Below, in pieces: positions 47,934 through 64,000 of a stretch of DNA of 64,000 nt; positions within the stretch are counted from its first letter, which is position 1; each line of letters begins with the position of its first letter. The stretch is from Pigoraptor vietnamica. Taxonomy: Eukaryota; Opisthokonta; Filasterea. The DNA is taken from assembly GCA_943704525.1 (NCBI GenBank), contig CALSCQ010001242.1, positions 1-64,000 on the forward strand. Reading direction: 5' to 3'. The position numbers and the translations under genes are program-made. Under the pieces are notes generated by a model, which worked only from the letters and a program-made list of their open reading frames with translations, did no database searches and was not told the DNA's origin.

Positions 47934-48305
47934 GTCACACGCACACAATGGGGGAGTGAACGACTTCCCTCTGTTGAGACGCTCTGATTCAGCTGATGTT
48001 TTATATTGTACCCCGATTTGAACAATTCGGCGGGAAACGGTCACGTGAGTGCTGCCATCCGGCGGGAAAATTCAAGACAAACCGTCCGGCATCGCAGTCC
48101 CTCCAACTCGACTCCCCCAAACGAAGAAGACTGGAAGAAGCGGCTCGAGGGAAAGGCCTCTAGCCCCTGCATGGACGGCTGACGTCCATGGCGGCATCGG
48201 ACGACCTCCTCTTGCGACTGCGCGTGTGGGTGTGATGGAACACTGCGACTGAACGCACGGAGACAGATGCACGCCACACAGGCGCTCTTTACCACAAAAA
48301 TATTT
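47934..48305. promoter_or_regulatory. Shared promoter region, F-box gene / FIGNL1, with E2F-like sites
   Basis: 372 bp between divergent ATGs. Two copies of GCGGGAAA (48030-48037 and 48062-48069), each inside GGCGGGAAA, match the E2F/DP consensus GCGSSAAA. A CACGTG E-box (48042-48047) lies between them. FIGNL1 is a homologous-recombination gene, so S-phase E2F control is plausible. This is inference from motif plus gene class. Confidence 0.55.
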
Positions 48306-51987
<3,682 letters not shown>

Positions 51988-52270
51988 GGCGCTGACGCGA
52001 ATGCGTCGCACTATTGTATGGTGTGGCGCTTGTATCTGAAGTGCGTGCGGAGTGAAAACTGAGTTGGCCCCCATAGCTGTATGCAGCTGCTATGAGACGC
52101 GAGCCACACGCACGGCAACAACACGACGCCGTTTTCATGAGCATTTAGTGGGATCGGAGAGAGGCAAAAACGACTATACACGCGGCAACGCACGCGCACG
52201 CGCCGCACGCATAAACAAGGCGATGCACAAAACACGACGGGCGAGCTTGCGACTAGAAGACAAGTGTGGC

Positions 52271-55188
<2,918 letters not shown>

Positions 55189-55807
55189 CGGACCGACGCG
55201 TCTCACGCGCAGCCGCACTTACGCAGTGCGCACTACAGCGCGGAACAGAAACGACAGCAGCGAGAGAGAGAGAGGAGAAGTTCGAGAAGCAGCCACACGG
55301 ACTCAAAAGGGAAACAAACGGTGTCTGCGGCGGCGCACGGCTAAAGGAGCGGACACGCGCAAGCTAACCGCAGCGAAATATCACGCCGTGTGGGACCTTG
55401 ACAGGACGCCCATCGCAGGAGTACAGGGCACGGGGAAACGACAGCAAGACGTGCGGACGTGCGATCGCGGTCGCAGTGCAGCGAAAAAGGGTGCGATTGG
55501 GCTGCCGTGTTGTCTGCGGCTTGCTGTGGCTAAACGCGGGAGTAAACTCCGGATTATCCGCCGAGAATATCCGGACACACCTTTGCCGAGTTGCGGCGCG
55601 GGCTTCCCCCACTGACTCACCACGACGACCTCACTTTTCTTACCGCTCCTCTAGTTTATCTTCTTATTGTACGCGTGTTAATGTGCAAGTGCGCTGCGCA
55701 CTCTGTGTCACTGCTCTCTTTCGAGTGCGCATAATACGCAGTCGTTTTAAGTCGCCTACCGCCTCTTCGCGATGAGGTAGTACAATTTTCGCTGCCACGC
55801 GGCGTGG
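55189..55807. promoter_or_regulatory. Shared promoter region, RhoGAP / DDB1-like gene
   Basis: About 620 bp between divergent ATGs. An A/T-richer stretch at 55625-55690 (TTTATCTTCTTATTGTACGC) lies about 150 bp before the plus-strand start. No named motif recognised. Confidence 0.4.
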
Positions 55808-58800
55808 ATGGCGCACACTCCGAGCGGGCACGACCCGCCATGGGACGATGACGGGTCCGACTCGTCGGGATCCCTCTACGCGCGCTTTCCCATTCCCGCG
55901 TCCGCTGTCGTGGGTGCGATCCGATGCAGCCTCACGCACCCGAACGCGGTCAACCTCGTGCTCAACCGCGGCACGCACTTCGAGGTGTACGCCTGCGAAT
56001 TCGGCGATGGGCCCTTCGAGCCGTCAACAGCGATTCCCGGCGAGGAAGGGGCGGGGTTTCAGCTGACGCTGCTTGGCGAGAAGCAGATTGCGGGTGCCGT
56101 TGCACACACCGTGGAGGTCATCCGGCCACCGGGCAGCGCCGTCGACCTCCTCTGGGTGATGACGAGCGCGTTCCGGTGCGCCGTGTTTGCGTGGGCAGGC
56201 GATACGGGTGCGGTTGTACAGCTCTGGACGGCAGACATCTCGTCCATCTTCCACTCGCTTGCGGGCACGAGGCAGCGGACGCGCGCGCATCCGTCGGGTC
56301 GTTACGTCGGCCTGTCGTTCTTTCAGGGGGAGTTCCACCTCGGCGAGCTCGTGTACGACGCGTATCGCTACGACGAGGAGACGGCATCGCACGTGGGTCG
56401 CGTGGGCATCCTCGTGCACGCGTTCAAAGTGGGCGACGACGCGACCGTCATCGACTACGCCCTGTTGGCGGAGGACGCTGGGCTGCTCTCGACCACCCTC
56501 ACACTCGCCGCGCTGTTCGAGGCGACTGACGGCCGACGACGCCTTCGCATCTACACGCTCGACTTTGATCTTCACCAGTTTGTGGAGGTGGCTTCTCCCG
56601 AGTGTCCGGAAGGCCTGGCATGCCTGCAGCCCATCGCTCTCGCAGAAGGTGACGGCCTTGTCGCCGTCGGTCCCGAGCACGTGGTTCTCTACGCCGGTGA
56701 TCACGCGGCAGTGTCTGCGTCTGTCGCCGTGCCTTCGTCTGCCGGGTTTGTGCCCAGCGAGCTCGATGCAGGATCCATTGGCGCAGGGCCGGTTGCCACG
56801 TTGGCCCTCGGCAGGGGTCAGGTCCTCGTCGCGTATGCGGATGGCCGCGTGTGCGTCGTGTCGTGCTGCCTGGTGCGCCCCGCGACGCGCGGAGGTCTCT
56901 TGCGACGTCGGCGTGCGGCCGAGTATGACCTCGTGGCCAGTCACATTCTCACGCCAACGGAAACAGCGTCTGCGTGTGGACCGCTGTGTGGCGTCGTCGC
57001 GCTTACGCCCGTCGAAGTCCCGGCGGGCGGCGTGTGGGTCGACGTTGGGGAGGGGCCCGACAACGCGCGGGGCAGCGTGCGCGCGTGTCTCGTCCTGGCG
57101 TCGGCGGTGGGCGAGTCGGCTGTCATAGGTGTCGAAATTTTGGGCGAGAAGGACGCCCCGGCGCGCGTGACGGTGCTGCACCGCTTTCCCTCCCTTGGAC
57201 CCATCGCGTGCATGGCGGCACTCCCGCTGGCACAGTCATCCACGTGCGCCGACGACGGCGCATCCGCGGCTGCGGGTGTCCTATCGCTCGGCGGGTGCGC
57301 TGGAGGCGGGCTAGTGCTCGGTAGTGGCGTCGGTCGGTGCGGCGCCATTTCAATAGCGCGTCCCGGTATAGGCTTCACCGAGGCCGCGTCTGTGAGCATG
57401 CCGGGCGTGACGGGGTTGTGGTCGGTCGACGTGGATGGTGTGCCGCACCTCCTGCTGTCGTTCGTAAACGAGACCCGCGCCATGGCGTGCGGTCCGGGCG
57501 ATGTGCTCGAGGAAGTGTTGCTGCCGTGGCTTCGTCGCGACTCTGCGACGTTGCACGCGAGCGCGGCATGCGGCGGCGTACTCTTTGTCACGCCCTCGGC
57601 AGTATGTTTGTGGACGGGAGGTGTTGTCGCAGAGTGGCGTCCGGACAAGGAGCGCTCCATCGTGCTCGCTGCGGGGTTTGAGGGTCACACAGTCGTTGCA
57701 CTCTCCGGTGACAAGTCGCTGTGCTACGTCGAGTGCCTCGTGGACAACGACACGCCCGTCATAACCGTGCGCGCCAGTGTGTCCCTCGCCGCGGACGTGT
57801 CGTGCCTGTCGCTCTTCTGCGACGGCCCAGTTCCTCTACCGCGCCGAGACGTCCCGCCCACGCCGGTGCCGCTGAGGGAAGAGGCGATGCAGGCACGTGG
57901 TGGGTTTGATCTTGGCGGCATCGTGACGCGTGCACGGCGGCACCTGCGGAACGTGAGCCTCAGCAGCCTCGGCAGCTTTGGCGCCGGCAGTCGACGGCAG
58001 CGAGGCGAAGCTGCGGACGTCATTTCGATGGTGTCTCACAAAGTCATTGACGCCGACGTGCCGCGTGACGAGCAGCCACGCTCGCTGTATGTCGCCGTGG
58101 GAATGTGGCGTACGAGCGACGTTGTGGTGTTGTCCCTCCCGGCGCTGGAGGCATTCGCGCACGCCCAGCTTCCGCACGGCGTCGTAAGCCGCTCGATCCT
58201 GCTGCACCGACTCGGTGCAGGCGGCCCGTGCGTCCTGCTGGTCGGCCTTGCTGACGGCCATCTCGTTTGCTTTGAGGGCGGCCGCGGGCGTTTCTCTGGC
58301 CGTCTCTCTCCGCGTCGTACACTGCTCGTGGGGACGTCGCCGATCACTCTGTCGCCATTTGTGATTGGGGGCACTACGGACGAACCCGAGTGGGCCGTCC
58401 TCGCCGGATGCGACCGCTCTGCCGTCGTGCGATGCGTCGGTGGCGTGGTGAAGATACACCCGGCCGGGCTTGGCATGCCCGCGCGGCTGTGCTGCGCGCT
58501 GCCTGTTTCAGGCCCGACAGACGCGTTTGTGATTGCGTCGGGCGGTGAGCTGCACGTGGGCGAGCTGGACACGGACGCGTATGGGTACCGCCTCACGGTG
58601 CGCACGGACCGCATCGGCTGCACGCCCATTGCGCTCGTCCCGTTTACGGTGCGCGAGCCTTGTGAGGTTGATGTCGCGAGTGTTTCGAGCGCACCCGCCG
58701 CGGATGCCACAAGTGACGGCGCGATCGCCGAGGGAGGAGATGGTGTTGGAGCGGGCGACCTGGTTCTGCGAGACATTCGCCGGGATTGCGTGCTCGTTGT

Positions 58801-60553
58801 GTGCGGGATGGGCTACGGGGACTTTGCGCGCTCCATCTGCGTGTTTGACGTCCTTCGCCGCACAATCGTCGGCCGAAAGCGCCTTCCCGGTCGCCTCGAG
58901 GGCGTGGCGGCCGCATGGATAGGGACCCATGCCGAGTGCGAGTCGCGGCGTGTTGTCTTTGCGCACGACAAGGCACCCACTGCCGCGACGTCTCTTGCCA
59001 GTTTACACGGCGAGCAGGGGTCGCCTGCGTCAGTACGCAGCGCGGGATCGGCGGTTGTTGTAACACTCGCAGAAGTGCCTTCTCCCTCGGGCTCTCGTGC
59101 CACCCAGCCCGCACACGATCACACGCGCGCGCCGGCGCTCGCGTCTGCCTCGATTGACGCGGTCTCTTCAAGCGGAAGCGCCGCACCGGAGAGCGTCGCC
59201 GTGCACATCGAATCCGAGGGCGACGATGCACGTGGGCCGCGCAGTGAGAGGAGCGACCTCGGCGCGGCCGTTTCCTCTGCAGCGGTCGCGTCGGAGCGTC
59301 CGGCCCTAGAATCCGCCCTCGCCGATGACGCGTACTTTGCGGTGGCGGCGAATGCCGAGCATGAGGACGACACGGGCGTTCTTCTCGTGTACAGCGTGCG
59401 CCGACTCCCCCTCATGGGCCGCTTCGACACGGGCGGCGCCGACAGCGCAGGCGACCAGTGGCCGTTCCGCGTGTCGCTTGTGTGCAGCGTCGAGGTGGAG
59501 GGCCCCGCTGCGTGCGTTGCCGTGCACGCTGGCCTTGTCGCCGTGGGAAGTGGATGCACCCTCTCGATGTACGCGCTCGCGATTGAGGAGGCGGCCGGGA
59601 CGGACACACGCAGAGGACGCATGTTTGCCTCGCTGCGCCTCGTCGCCCGGCGCACGTTTGATGCGTTTGTGGTCGGCCTGGAGCTGTGCGGCGACAACGC
59701 CCTACTCGTGTGCGACATGCTGGAGGGTACGCACGTTGTGGCCCTTCCGTCGCTCGACACTCCCGTGCGTGGCGAGGCACCGCTTGAGCTCTCCCTTGTG
59801 GGAACAACCGAGCCCCCTCAGTCGGGCTACATCCGCGCGTGCGCAGCGGACACGCGCGCGGGACCGCTCTCGCAATCGTCGTCGACTGCCACGGCCGATT
59901 GCTTCGATGTCTTCCGCGTGCACGGGCCGCCGTCAACACATGTCACGCCGACGGGCGCGCGTTTGTGCGCAACGGTGTCGTGGGGATACGTGCCCTCGTC
60001 TTGTACGGTCCTGCTTGGCGCATGGCCATTCGAGGCGCCGCCGCATAACACGGCCGGTGACAAGGGCACAGCTGCGCGCGCGTCGCCCGGCTTCATTGTC
60101 GGTTGTCCGAACGGGGCCGTGGGCGTCCTGCGTCGCATTCCTCGCCGCATACATACGATGTTGCTGGGCCTCGAGGCGTCCCTCTCTGCGCACGCGAAGC
60201 TGCCGGTGTGGACGGTTGCCACGAGCGCCGCACTGCTGCAGGCTGCCACGGAGGGCGCGCACGGCTCAAACGCACTGGCGCCTCTGGGCAGCGGCACGTC
60301 CATCTCGCGACCGACTGTCCTGAATCTGGCGAATGGTGCGACGAGCAACAACACGGACGCGCTAGTGTTGTCGCCACGCCTTGAAGCGGGTGCGTCGGGT
60401 GGCCCTGCGACGTTGCCCGTGGTGGACGGCGACCTTGTGGCTGCGTATCTCGCGCTGCGACCGGACGAGCAGGAAGCCGTCGCCGAGTCGCTGTGTGTGT
60501 CCCCGGAGGAGCTCGCGGCCGAACTGGAGGCTGTCGAGTACGCACTGTTGTGA
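55808..60553 (+). CDS. DDB1/MMS1-family beta-propeller protein
   Basis: A single uninterrupted 1581-residue ORF. The N-terminal region (AIRCSLTHPNAVNLVLNRGT, then RPPGSAVDLLWVMTSAF and HPSGRYVGLSFFQGEF) follows the first propeller of DDB1. The middle has FPSLGPIACMAALPL, then GFTEAASVSMPGVTGLWSV and LLLSFVNETRAM, as in the DDB1 middle propeller. Later comes YFAVAANAEHEDDTGVLLVY. The end VVDGDLVAAYLAL then ELAAELEAVEYAL matches the helical CPSF_A C-terminus of DDB1. DDB1 is the linker of CUL4 ubiquitin ligases and acts in UV-damage recognition. Length exceeds human DDB1 (1140) because of Ser/Ala-rich inserts, one near residues 1055-1165. It could be an Mms1-like paralogue. Divergence is high, so I give no gene symbol. 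Confidence 0.8.
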   Translation: MAHTPSGHDPPWDDDGSDSSGSLYARFPIPASAVVGAIRCSLTHPNAVNLVLNRGTHFEVYACEFGDGPFEPSTAIPGEEGAGFQLTLLGEKQIAGAVAHTVEVIRPPGSAVDLLWVMTSAFRCAVFAWAGDTGAVVQLWTADISSIFHSLAGTRQRTRAHPSGRYVGLSFFQGEFHLGELVYDAYRYDEETASHVGRVGILVHAFKVGDDATVIDYALLAEDAGLLSTTLTLAALFEATDGRRRLRIYTLDFDLHQFVEVASPECPEGLACLQPIALAEGDGLVAVGPEHVVLYAGDHAAVSASVAVPSSAGFVPSELDAGSIGAGPVATLALGRGQVLVAYADGRVCVVSCCLVRPATRGGLLRRRRAAEYDLVASHILTPTETASACGPLCGVVALTPVEVPAGGVWVDVGEGPDNARGSVRACLVLASAVGESAVIGVEILGEKDAPARVTVLHRFPSLGPIACMAALPLAQSSTCADDGASAAAGVLSLGGCAGGGLVLGSGVGRCGAISIARPGIGFTEAASVSMPGVTGLWSVDVDGVPHLLLSFVNETRAMACGPGDVLEEVLLPWLRRDSATLHASAACGGVLFVTPSAVCLWTGGVVAEWRPDKERSIVLAAGFEGHTVVALSGDKSLCYVECLVDNDTPVITVRASVSLAADVSCLSLFCDGPVPLPRRDVPPTPVPLREEAMQARGGFDLGGIVTRARRHLRNVSLSSLGSFGAGSRRQRGEAADVISMVSHKVIDADVPRDEQPRSLYVAVGMWRTSDVVVLSLPALEAFAHAQLPHGVVSRSILLHRLGAGGPCVLLVGLADGHLVCFEGGRGRFSGRLSPRRTLLVGTSPITLSPFVIGGTTDEPEWAVLAGCDRSAVVRCVGGVVKIHPAGLGMPARLCCALPVSGPTDAFVIASGGELHVGELDTDAYGYRLTVRTDRIGCTPIALVPFTVREPCEVDVASVSSAPAADATSDGAIAEGGDGVGAGDLVLRDIRRDCVLVVCGMGYGDFARSICVFDVLRRTIVGRKRLPGRLEGVAAAWIGTHAECESRRVVFAHDKAPTAATSLASLHGEQGSPASVRSAGSAVVVTLAEVPSPSGSRATQPAHDHTRAPALASASIDAVSSSGSAAPESVAVHIESEGDDARGPRSERSDLGAAVSSAAVASERPALESALADDAYFAVAANAEHEDDTGVLLVYSVRRLPLMGRFDTGGADSAGDQWPFRVSLVCSVEVEGPAACVAVHAGLVAVGSGCTLSMYALAIEEAAGTDTRRGRMFASLRLVARRTFDAFVVGLELCGDNALLVCDMLEGTHVVALPSLDTPVRGEAPLELSLVGTTEPPQSGYIRACAADTRAGPLSQSSSTATADCFDVFRVHGPPSTHVTPTGARLCATVSWGYVPSSCTVLLGAWPFEAPPHNTAGDKGTAARASPGFIVGCPNGAVGVLRRIPRRIHTMLLGLEASLSAHAKLPVWTVATSAALLQAATEGAHGSNALAPLGSGTSISRPTVLNLANGATSNNTDALVLSPRLEAGASGGPATLPVVDGDLVAAYLALRPDEQEAVAESLCVSPEELAAELEAVEYALL

Positions 60554-60810
60554 GCGGGACCTGCCGGCGGGTTTCCGTGGGCTGTGTATCCCCATTTTCT
60601 CTTGTTTCGTCGATGAGTGGCACTGAAGTGTAGCTGCTCTCGGCGTGCGAATAATGAAGCTACCGATGAGTCATTCTAGAGGCTGGTACTTGCTCTAATA
60701 AGAGTTTTCTTTGGAGGCTCAACTATTACTGTACGAAACGCACGCGACCACGCAACTGCAATGCACGCACACGCGCCAGCACGCAACGACTGCAACCATT
60801 TCGACGCAAT
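60554..60810. other. Convergent spacer DDB1-like / TBC gene
   Basis: 257 bp between stop codons on opposite strands. No gene or motif seen beyond CACG-rich steps. Confidence 0.5.
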
Positions 60811-63443
60811 TCACTTCCCAAGCAGCGAGATCGAGTCTGTGCTGCTGCCCTTGGACGACGCGTTGGCCTTTGCGACCCGCGCCCTCTCAAACGCCAGCGT
60901 GTCGGCATACTGCTTGTCCGTCACCTGGATCTGTGCAATGGCCCCAAAGAGCGCGACGTCCGACATGTCCTGCGGCAGGTGCGTGATAAACTCCATCGCC
61001 TCCTCAAACTCCATGGAGAGGAGTTCGTCGAGATACAATCGAAAGATGCCTGCGCGGTAGGGTGAAAGGTGTCAATGCAAGGATCGCTCGAGCCACCGCG
61101 AGCGCGCGCATGGTATTAACGAGTGTAGAATGAAGGGCGAACAAGGCCGACGTGGATTGCCACAGCACGGGCGTGCATTTTCAAGTCAAGTACAACACGC
61201 GCAGAGCGAACGCAACAACACCCACCGAGTGCCGCGCGGAACACAAACACGTCCCCGTAGCACATAAAGACGTCCCACACGCGGCTCGCCACGTCCAACG
61301 GGAGCGCCTTGCTGAACAGCGTCAAAATCCTGCGCGTGCTGTTGTGAGTAGACAATACAGCGCGTAAACTAGGACCAAACAGTGCGTTCTCTGTGCCTTT
61401 GTCTCCAAAAGGTGCCAATTCGGCGAATAGGGTTGGCAGACGTGCGAATTTCAGACAAAGTTTGGGCACAACGAAAAAACAGAGAGCGAGAAGCAGAGCA
61501 AGTGCACATTGCAGAGGCAGAGGCGGAAAGCAGCGCACCATCTGAACCCACCAGTCAATCATATAGAAATCCGGGTTGATCTTCAATTTGACCATGTGCG
61601 CGTGCAGTGAAGGCAGTGTCTGCTCCATGAGCGACATGAGCGTCGAGAGATACGGTTGCATCTGCGGAGAAAGCGAGTTAGAGAGGGGCCACGGACCGCG
61701 AACGGATGCAATGCACGCAGCACGCAACCACGCATGCCCAAAAGCACGCCACAGCCACGCACGCACGCACAGCGAGAATGCATGCAGGCGCGAAAATCCC
61801 CACCAGCCCCATGTCCATACGGAAGAACGCCATGTGCAGGGGCTTGTTCAGCAGGTTCGCGAGGCACGCAAACGCGTCGACGACGTCCATGTTGAGCAGC
61901 AGCATGCTCGCCAAAAACGACATTCCCTGCACGTAGCCCACGTCGGGGCGGTAGCACACATACGCCTCCAACACGCTTCGCAGGCTGTCGTAGTACGGAC
62001 CCCCGCCCTGAAATATCCCCAGCGAGGGAAAGGTGCGCGACACGTCCAGACATATGAGGTGGACACTCGATTCGCGCCCGAGCACCGCCCCGCCCGTCAC
62101 GCTCCCCTGCGACAGTTTGTCCGCATCCGAGGACGCTTCCGACGGCGTATTTCCGCCGGGGCGCGCGCGGGAAGGTGGCGGCGTGGTGGGAGGCGCCCCA
62201 GAACCGGAGGAAGACCCGTAGTAGTCATCCTCGGTCGTCGCCTGTAGCTTGTTGCGCGCGTGCGTGAGGAAAATCTCAAACAGCTCCTTCGTGATGTGGA
62301 GGTCGTTACCAATCGCCAGCGCCCACACGCGCCCGCGCAGCGACGGCGGGAGACCCTGCCACCACAAGTCCCGCAACTTCTTCGTGCGCCGGTGCACCTC
62401 GAACTGCGGCAACACCGCCGACCACTGCTGCAGCGCGTACGCAACGAGCCGGTCCTTCTCGTCCTGTCGCGCCAGCCGCGTCTTCTGCTCCTTGTCCGCG
62501 CGCCGCTTCGCCTCGCTCACCATGAGGTCGTACTCCCTCTGTTGTCGCTCGGCCTCCGCGGGGTCCTTCGGCGGCAAGTTGCGCGGACGGCTCTCTAATA
62601 CGAGGACGTCCTTCTGGTTGGCGGCGTCCGGACTGGTGCCCGCGGACGACGACGTCCCGAGGAGATCGTTGTCCGACTTTCGCATGCCGAATAGGCTGCG
62701 CAGCAGAACCAACATAAGACGGCGACGAAGTGATACCGATCAAGGGTGGAAACGTGCCTTAAAAAAAAGGCGCCAAACGCACGACACGCAACGCGTTGAA
62801 CCCTGCGCTCGCCACACACACTCACCTAAAGAGCCCGCCAATATACGAGCCCGGCCGCGAACCCCCACCGGGCGTCTGCGGCGTGGGCGACGCGCTTCCT
62901 CGCGACTGCCGCGCACCCATCGTTCCCACCGGGACGTCCGATCGGCTGCGCCGGTGGCCACCCGCGGCAGGCTTCGACGTCGGTGCATCGCCCAGCGAGA
63001 AGTCTCTATGCATGTGGTGCTTGTGGTGCCCGTGCGCGCCGGCGTGGCCATTCGGGCGCGGTTTGTACGCAGGGAGGCTGCGAAGTTCGTCGGGAGAGCC
63101 GGAGATGCGGTCGCTGTCGCCGTCAGCGGGGGAAGGGCTGCCGTGCGCCGAAATCGCGTCGAGATGCGACGGACTGCGCGCACCGCCCATGGCCGCTGGA
63201 ATGGGGCGTGGCGTCGACGACGCGAAAGTGGGCGCATCGGGCAAGGTGCCCGCTGTTTACGCAGAGAGAATAAAGAGTAAGCAGAGCGAAATGGCACGAT
63301 TGCATGCGCATGTGCGCCTGTGTCGAGGGCAAGCTCTCACCGGACGTCGAGAGCGGTTCGTCCTCCACAAACACGGCTGGCGATGACGGCAGCATGCTAC
63401 CCACGGACCGGCCGCGGTGCATGGGTGCCGGTGGTCGCTGCAT
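60811..63443 (-). CDS. TBC-domain Rab GTPase-activating protein (TBC1D12/14 type)
   Basis: Six exons: 63443-63341, 63252-62826, 62695-61804, 61661-61552, 61329-61226, 61049-60811; 624 residues. The N-third is disordered (Ser/Pro/His/Arg-rich, with HGHHKHHMHRD). A charged helix (AEAERQQREYDLMVSEAKRR) precedes the TBC domain: LWWQGLPPSLRGRVWALAIG, the Arg-finger motif LDVSRTFP, the Gln-finger motif DVGYVQGMSFLASML, NLLNKPLHMAFFRMD, INPDFYMIDW, FSKALPLDVASRVWDVF. Both catalytic fingers are intact. Sequence order and the end GIFRLYLDELLSMEFEEAM resemble TBC1D12/TBC1D14, which act on RAB11 recycling endosomes and autophagosome formation. A Ser/Gly/Pro insert sits inside the first TBC helices (about residues 295-335). 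Confidence 0.92.
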
Positions 63444-64000
63444 GGTGCCGATTCACGCGCGCGCCCGCAGGCGACGCGGCGTCTAGACGCACGCCCTCAT
63501 CGTAGCGACAGTGCGGAGCGTCGTGCAGCGCTCATGGCGCAGGAATGGAGAGAAGGCCGAGCAGAGACGCGCGAGCAAAGCGGCACACGCGCGCCTGCGT
63601 CGGACGTGGAGAAGGCTTCGACCCGCTTTGACGCGTTTCGATGCGCTGCCGTTAATTGTCCTCGACACTCAATTCGAACACAGATTACGGCACGGTTGCA
63701 CAGACAGGTGACACGGTCCCACGGCCAGAGACGCACAAGCACGCGGACATGTACGGTTCTTCAAGACGACGCCTAGCAAAGGATAGCGGTCATAACCACA
63801 AACGAAGAAGAGAAGCGTAGAAAACGGTGTGCCGTAGCGCTTTCCGACCGACACCAGTGCCAACGTACACACGGTCTGATCAAATGACGTACATGTGGCG
63901 TCAAGATCACCAACATCCGGGTGAAAGTGAAAGTTGCGCTGTATTCTTCACTTTGGGCCCGACACGAGCAGAACAACGTCCGACTCTGACGCATCGTCCG
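63444..64000. other. Right edge, upstream of TBC gene
   Basis: About 560 bp with no coding region I can support. It should hold the TBC promoter and, if strand alternation continues, the promoter of a plus-strand gene beyond the edge. Confidence 0.45.

Overview
This window is nuclear DNA from a GC-rich, intron-bearing single-celled eukaryote (a protist). It encodes a eukaryote-only gene set: a 20S proteasome alpha subunit, prefoldin, syntaxin 17, the Doa10/MARCH6 ubiquitin ligase, the UFMylation factor DDRGK1, a BEACH protein, PTPA and FIGNL1. Most small genes are cut by short GT-AG introns with GTGCGT, GTGAGT or GTGGGT donors, so the models below are spliced by hand and checked for reading phase at each junction. 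The exact lineage cannot be fixed from sequence alone. A voltage-sensor-like cyclase, a stand-alone OMP decarboxylase and a probable U12 intron suggest a free-living flagellate or amoeba-like protist rather than a parasite. I see no virus-derived element, transposon, CRISPR array, rRNA or tRNA.

Layout. Left part (1-13 kb): 3' part of OGG1 (+), COA7 (-), a mitochondrial DUF3592-like protein (+), OMP decarboxylase (-), syntaxin 17 (+), proteasome alpha2 (-), MARCH6/Doa10 (+). Centre-left (13-21.5 kb): prefoldin 4 (-) with a probable AT-AC intron, a decayed leucine-rich-repeat gene (+), WDR27 (-), a small membrane protein (+). Centre (21.6-38 kb): an 11.8 kb BEACH gene (-) that also carries an RGS domain, and a voltage-sensor-like class III nucleotide cyclase (-). 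Right part (37.7-64 kb): a SLOG-like protein with a frameshift (+), PTPA (-), a HIG1 protein (+), DDRGK1 (-), a family X DNA polymerase (+), an F-box/LRR protein (-), FIGNL1 (+), an ARHGAP1-type RhoGAP (-), a DDB1-like protein (+) and a TBC Rab-GAP (-).

The strongest structural signal is strand alternation: of 22 neighbouring gene pairs, 21 point in opposite directions. Head-to-head spacers are about 340-620 bp. Tail-to-tail spacers are 20-285 bp. Every promoter region is therefore shared or nearly so, and most 3' ends must abut or overlap.

The genes do not form one pathway, but themes recur. DNA repair: OGG1, FIGNL1, the BRCT polymerase and perhaps the DDB1-like protein. ER and proteasome quality control: MARCH6, PSMA2, DDRGK1. 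Autophagy and membrane traffic: STX17, the WDFY3-like BEACH protein, the TBC protein. Respiratory assembly: COA7, HIG1 and perhaps the DUF3592 protein. Signalling: cyclase, RhoGAP, PTPA and the RGS domain of the BEACH protein. Dinucleotide (TG/CA) tracts lie almost only inside introns.
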